Shown: piece by piece, positions 6,209-8,270 of the stretch
Numbering within the stretch: the first letter of the stretch is position 1
Layout of the letters: each line of letters opens with the position of its first letter
Origin: DASRLE01 sp964558455
Lineage (GTDB): Bacteria > Verrucomicrobiota > Verrucomicrobiia > Limisphaerales > Palsa-1400
Assembly (NCBI GenBank): GCA_964558455.1
Contig: CAZLEE010000195.1
Location: 1-8,270 of the forward strand
Direction: 5' to 3'
Length of the DNA stretch: 8,270 nt
Notes under the pieces: generated by a model
What the model was told of the DNA's origin: nothing
The model's database searches: none
The model's input: the letters and a program-made list of their open reading frames with translations, nothing else
Made by a program: the position numbers and the translations under genes

Positions 6209-7450
6209 TCAGCGTCGATAGGTCAGGCGGAATTTTCCTGAAGGCGTCGGCAGCAGCAAATCCACCGCTTTGGTGACGATTTTGCCGGAAACCTGAAACA
6301 GGCTTTCGAGCCGGGAGACAAGCCTCTTCAATTCCTCCACCCCCGGTCCATTCCCTTCGGGCACATAACGCAAGAGACACCCGCCGTTCTCCGCCTGCCG
6401 CAGTTGATAATGGGCCATGCCGGCAATATCGGCGAAACACTCGTCCACCTGCCAGGTGGTCACCCGCCGGCCGTCGCGAGACCGCAGCGTGTCGCCCGTC
6501 CGGCCATGAACCACGTAAGTCTCCGCACCCGCAACCCCCCGGCGTTCCACCAGGTCGCCAATGCGGTAGCGAACGAGCGGCATGTAGTCGTTGGTCAATG
6601 TGGTCACAACCAGATCGCCCGCGCCGCGCTCATCCTTTGACAAGACTTCCAGAAGGGCGTTCTCGTGATTGGGCAGCATTTCGCCGCGCTCGTTTTCCAT
6701 GAGCAGATGGCCGGTTTCCGTCGAGCCATAGAGGTTGAACACCGGCACGCCAAAAACACGCCGCAGAATCCGCCGATGCACCACGCTGGCAAACTCGTAG
6801 CTGCACAGGATAAATCGCAGGGACGGGAAACGGAGGCCGAGCCGCTCGCAATATAGGGCGAACCAGACGGCATGCACAGGCGACACATCCAAAAAACGGG
6901 GGGACCATTCGGTGATTTCTTCCGCCATGCGGGCCAATTCAGCGTCACTAAGGACGAACGGAATCCGCGCTAGGTTCAAGAACCGCGTCGCGCCGATGGT
7001 GCGTTGGGCAGCCGACTGCCACACCGTGGGACAGGAGCGGCCGTTGCAGGCGGGCGTTGTGATGGTCGCGCGGCGGACGGCCAGAGGTTCATCCAGCACG
7101 CGCGCCACGAAACGGTTCAGCCGCAGCACGCGCTCCTCCTGTTCATCCCACCAACCCCGCCGGAAAACCACCGGCACGCGCTCCTCCGAAGTGCCGGAAG
7201 TGTATTCCAATTCAACCGCATTGTTTTCCAGCAAAGTTTCGAGCGTCTGTCCCGACCGAAGGAAATTGCCGGGAAAATTCTCGCGCATATCGCGCTTGGT
7301 GATGAACGGAAATTGTTCCAAAGCCGCCGGAGCACCCCCCGTCCGGGCGAGGAGCGAACGATAGACCGGCAATTCAACGCACCGGCCCAGCAAGTCATCC
7401 AGCCGTCCGCGTTGTGTCGATTCACGAATCTGATCAGGTTCCGCCAACAT
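6209..7450 (-). CDS. ANL-superfamily adenylate-forming ligase (PaaK/CapK-like)
   Basis: The 413-residue protein has the adenylate-forming enzyme motifs in order. YTSGTSEE (83-90) is the phosphate-binding loop, NLYGSTETG (239-247) the adenine/acyl site, and VRYRIGDLVE (293-302) carries the ribose-binding Asp. GRTGDTLRSRDG (316-327) is the hinge, and PTPSGKFRL (401-409) holds the C-terminal Lys406 expected to catalyse adenylation. Size and motif spelling fit the phenylacetate-CoA ligase / coenzyme F390 synthetase / CapK branch rather than longer acyl-CoA synthetases. It should activate a carboxylic acid with ATP in the cytoplasm, probably to a CoA thioester; the substrate is unknown. CapK-like members often sit in surface-polysaccharide clusters, which may explain the glycan-related neighbours. 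The ATG at 7450 is preferred over the adjacent TTG at 7453, and no Shine-Dalgarno is visible. It is the first gene of a probable three-gene minus-strand block. Confidence 0.85.
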   Translation of the reverse strand: MLAEPDQIRESTQRGRLDDLLGRCVELPVYRSLLARTGGAPAALEQFPFITKRDMRENFPGNFLRSGQTLETLLENNAVELEYTSGTSEERVPVVFRRGWWDEQEERVLRLNRFVARVLDEPLAVRRATITTPACNGRSCPTVWQSAAQRTIGATRFLNLARIPFVLSDAELARMAEEITEWSPRFLDVSPVHAVWFALYCERLGLRFPSLRFILCSYEFASVVHRRILRRVFGVPVFNLYGSTETGHLLMENERGEMLPNHENALLEVLSKDERGAGDLVVTTLTNDYMPLVRYRIGDLVERRGVAGAETYVVHGRTGDTLRSRDGRRVTTWQVDECFADIAGMAHYQLRQAENGGCLLRYVPEGNGPGVEELKRLVSRLESLFQVSGKIVTKAVDLLLPTPSGKFRLTYRR

Positions 7451-7537
7451 CAAAAGAACTTTAGCCCGGATTGCCCCAAATTAAAAGCCGCTTGGAATTC
7501 GCCCGCCCGTTTCGTTGGAAAAAATCTTTTCAGTGCC

Positions 7538-7554
7538 GGACAATATTTATGTCC
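7538..7554 (-). promoter_or_regulatory. GGACA/TGTCC dyad upstream of the ligase operon
   Basis: GGACA (7538-7542) and TGTCC (7550-7554) are perfect five-base arms around the AT-only spacer ATATTTA. It lies about 88 bp upstream of the ligase ATG, at a plausible operator distance. Short arms make chance occurrence possible. Confidence 0.25.
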
Positions 7555-7622
7555 TCATGGACAGCTTCTCCGCCCCTCGCGGTGGTTGGAGCGGGTCAAG
7601 GCCCCGTCCGATTTCCTTCCCC

Positions 7623-7636
7623 TCCGCGATAGCGGA
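7623..7636. repeat. Small hairpin TCCGC-GATA-GCGGA
   Basis: Five-base perfect GC-rich arms enclose a four-base loop. It is part of the palindrome cluster in this gap and lies 27 bp from the next hairpin. No T-run follows, so it is not a terminator. Confidence 0.4.
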
Positions 7637-7662
7637 CACCAAAACTCACATCCTCCTTGTCT

Positions 7663-7691
7663 CGCCATAGCTCCGTTGCGGAGCGTCGGCG
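7663..7691. repeat. REP-like hairpin (CGCC-GCTCCG/CGGAGC-GGCG)
   Basis: The outer stem CGCC/GGCG, a 3x3 internal loop (ata/gtc), the inner stem GCTCCG/CGGAGC and the loop TTG form a 29-base structure. It has the same plan as the hairpin at 382-409, although most bases differ. This is consistent with two divergent members of one dispersed palindrome family. Confidence 0.5.
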
Positions 7692-7773
7692 GAAAAAACT
7701 TTCCCCTCCATGCCCTCATTGCCTGGCGGTGACGGCGATGGATTCCATGTTGCGAAGGGCAAACAGGGCGCAA

Positions 7774-7786
7774 GCTGGAAGCCAGC
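7774..7786. repeat. GCTGG-AAG-CCAGC mini-hairpin
   Basis: Five-base perfect arms enclose AAG. The core TGGAAGCCA is of the 'TGGAAGCC' type that I recall as a frequent dispersed motif in verrucomicrobial intergenic DNA; that recollection needs a genome search. It lies 27 bp from the long hairpin that follows. Confidence 0.4.
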
Positions 7787-7813
7787 GACTTCACGGCCAG
7801 GCTGACTTCGGGA

Positions 7814-7883
7814 CTTCGACGAGTCTGCGCCGTTTGTGGCGTAGTCTTGAAAAAAAGAAGCAAACGGCTCAGTCTCGGCGAAG
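7814..7883. repeat. 70-bp long hairpin with 23-nt imperfect arms
   Basis: The left arm 7814-7836 (CTTCG, mismatch, CGAG, mismatch, CTG, mismatch, GCCGTTTG) pairs with 7861-7883. Twenty of 23 positions match, and the inner eight base pairs are perfect. The 24-base loop 7837-7860 contains GTAGTCTTG and a seven-A run. On the minus strand it starts 20 bases after the stop of the secreted-protein fragment. It has no T-run after the stem, so it is not a classic intrinsic terminator, although a T7 sits in the loop. Confidence 0.65.
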
Positions 7884-7903
7884 AGGGGAGCCTTGCCCCT
7901 TGC

Positions 7904-8245
7904 CTACCGCTCCAAATTGCGCGAGCCAGCGGGATTTAATGCATAATCTGCTTTAAACACAGCATGGTCATCATAATCAGTGCCAATTTCGGCCTCAAGG
8001 GAACCATAAACCTGGCCGCCTCGGCTCTTAATGTAGAATTGCTCCTTAGCCCAACCGGCCCAATGGGCGTTCGTGGCTGACGCGGAAAACTCATACTTTG
8101 GCACATAACCTGTTTCTGGCGCTTGATACAAGAAGTCGCTGTTGGTGTGGATGATACCGCCGTTGATAGCCTCTATCGAATAGGACCAATCAAATTTTCT
8201 TCCAGGGGCGAGCTTCTCAGAGCCTGTTTGAAAAGTCAGTATTTC
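7904..8245 (-). pseudogene. C-terminal fragment of a secreted-type protein, 5' end lost
   Basis: The frame is open from just after a TGA at 8248-8246 to the TAG at 7906-7904. It has no ATG; a TTG at 8131 is the only alternative start, and it lies inside conserved-looking sequence. The readable part runs from about SEKLAPGRKFDWSYSIEAIN through GGIIHTNSDFLYQAPETGY and FYIKSRGGQVYGSLEAEIGT to NPAGSRNLER. I recall similar tails ending NP-GSRNLE on large exported verrucomicrobial or planctomycete proteins of unknown function, so this looks like the last ~100 residues of such a protein. The first codons (EILTFQTG) appear to come from an insertion-sequence end at about 8220. It is probably non-functional; a nonsense mutation in an otherwise intact gene is the alternative. 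Confidence 0.55.
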
Positions 8246-8270
8246 TCAGCCGAGACGTTTGAGCATAAGG
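8219..8270. mobile_element. Possible IS5-type insertion-sequence end, continuing past the right edge
   Basis: AGAGCCTGTTTGAAAAGT (8219-8236) resembles the 'GAGCCTGTTT...' terminal inverted repeats of some IS5-family elements. Just inside it, on the minus strand, a frame open to the window edge ends ...SNVSAEKY with TGA at 8238-8236, placed as a transposase stop would be near an IS end. The interrupted secreted-protein frame begins on the other side. Only about 50 bases are visible, so the family is a suggestion. Confidence 0.35.

Larger units (their letters stand above)
7451..7903. other. Non-coding palindrome-rich mosaic
   Basis: About 450 bp contain several stacked inverted repeats (7538-7554, 7623-7636, 7663-7691, 7774-7786, 7814-7883) and no credible gene. 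The open frame at 7555-7863 (minus) is Arg/Ser-rich, has no domain motif and is built over these palindromes. The GGAAGCC hairpin and the CTCCG...CGGAG hairpin resemble short dispersed repeats I associate with verrucomicrobial intergenic DNA. The ligase promoter should lie at its left end, but no convincing -35/-10 pair was found. Confidence 0.6.

Noticed and set aside
6126..6440. N-terminal extension of the glycosidase frame
   Set aside because: It overlaps the ligase coding region, and the signal peptide begins at the Met at 6125.
7555..7863. 102-residue open frame on the minus strand
   Set aside because: It is Arg/Ser-rich, lacks any domain, and is formed by stacked palindromes typical of spurious calls in such intergenic DNA.
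7820..7877. Integron attC site as an explanation for the long hairpin
   Set aside because: No GTTRRRY/RYYYAAC core sites at the arm ends, and the arms have substitutions rather than extrahelical bases.

Overview
The window looks like chromosomal DNA of a member of the Verrucomicrobiota or a close PVC relative. This rests on gene content and style, not on a marker gene. It carries a large secreted GH106-type rhamnosidase-like enzyme, a KDG-kinase-like PfkB sugar kinase, and a secreted-protein tail ending in NPAGSRNLE, which I recall from verrucomicrobial proteins. Intergenic DNA is rich in short palindromes, and none of the starts has a Shine-Dalgarno sequence.

Left part (1-913): a minus-strand fragment resembles the N-terminus of an AbiEi-type (type IV toxin-antitoxin) antitoxin. 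It runs off the left edge and appears frameshifted. A 35-bp dyad abuts its ATG and could be its autoregulatory operator. About 750 bp follow without a convincing gene. They hold a REP-like hairpin, a GTAACGTTAC palindrome of LacI-family operator style, and an octamer-periodic CAG/T-rich tract just before the kinase gene.

Central part (914-7450): the kinase gene (plus strand) converges tail to tail, with 5 bp between stop codons, on a three-gene minus-strand block. In transcription order this block is an ANL-superfamily adenylate-forming ligase (PaaK/CapK-like), a 958-residue exported GH106-like glycoside hydrolase, and a 404-residue exported protein with an N-terminal Ig-like (BIG2-like) domain and an unrecognised remainder. 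The last two are 5 bp apart and probably translated from one mRNA. The glycosidase, its exported partner and the cytoplasmic kinase suggest use of a plant- or algal-type polysaccharide containing deoxy sugars. The ligase does not fit this story obviously.

Right part (7451-8270): about 450 bp of non-coding mosaic holds several hairpins, including a 70-bp one with 23-nt arms. After it comes the C-terminal ~100 residues of a secreted-type protein whose frame is cut near 8220. The sequence there looks like the end of an IS5-type insertion sequence that would continue past the right edge.

No complete new defence or mobile system is visible. The most notable items are the AbiEi-adjacent dyad, the long hairpin, the octamer repeat, and the uncharacterised Ig-domain protein coupled to the rhamnosidase-like gene.
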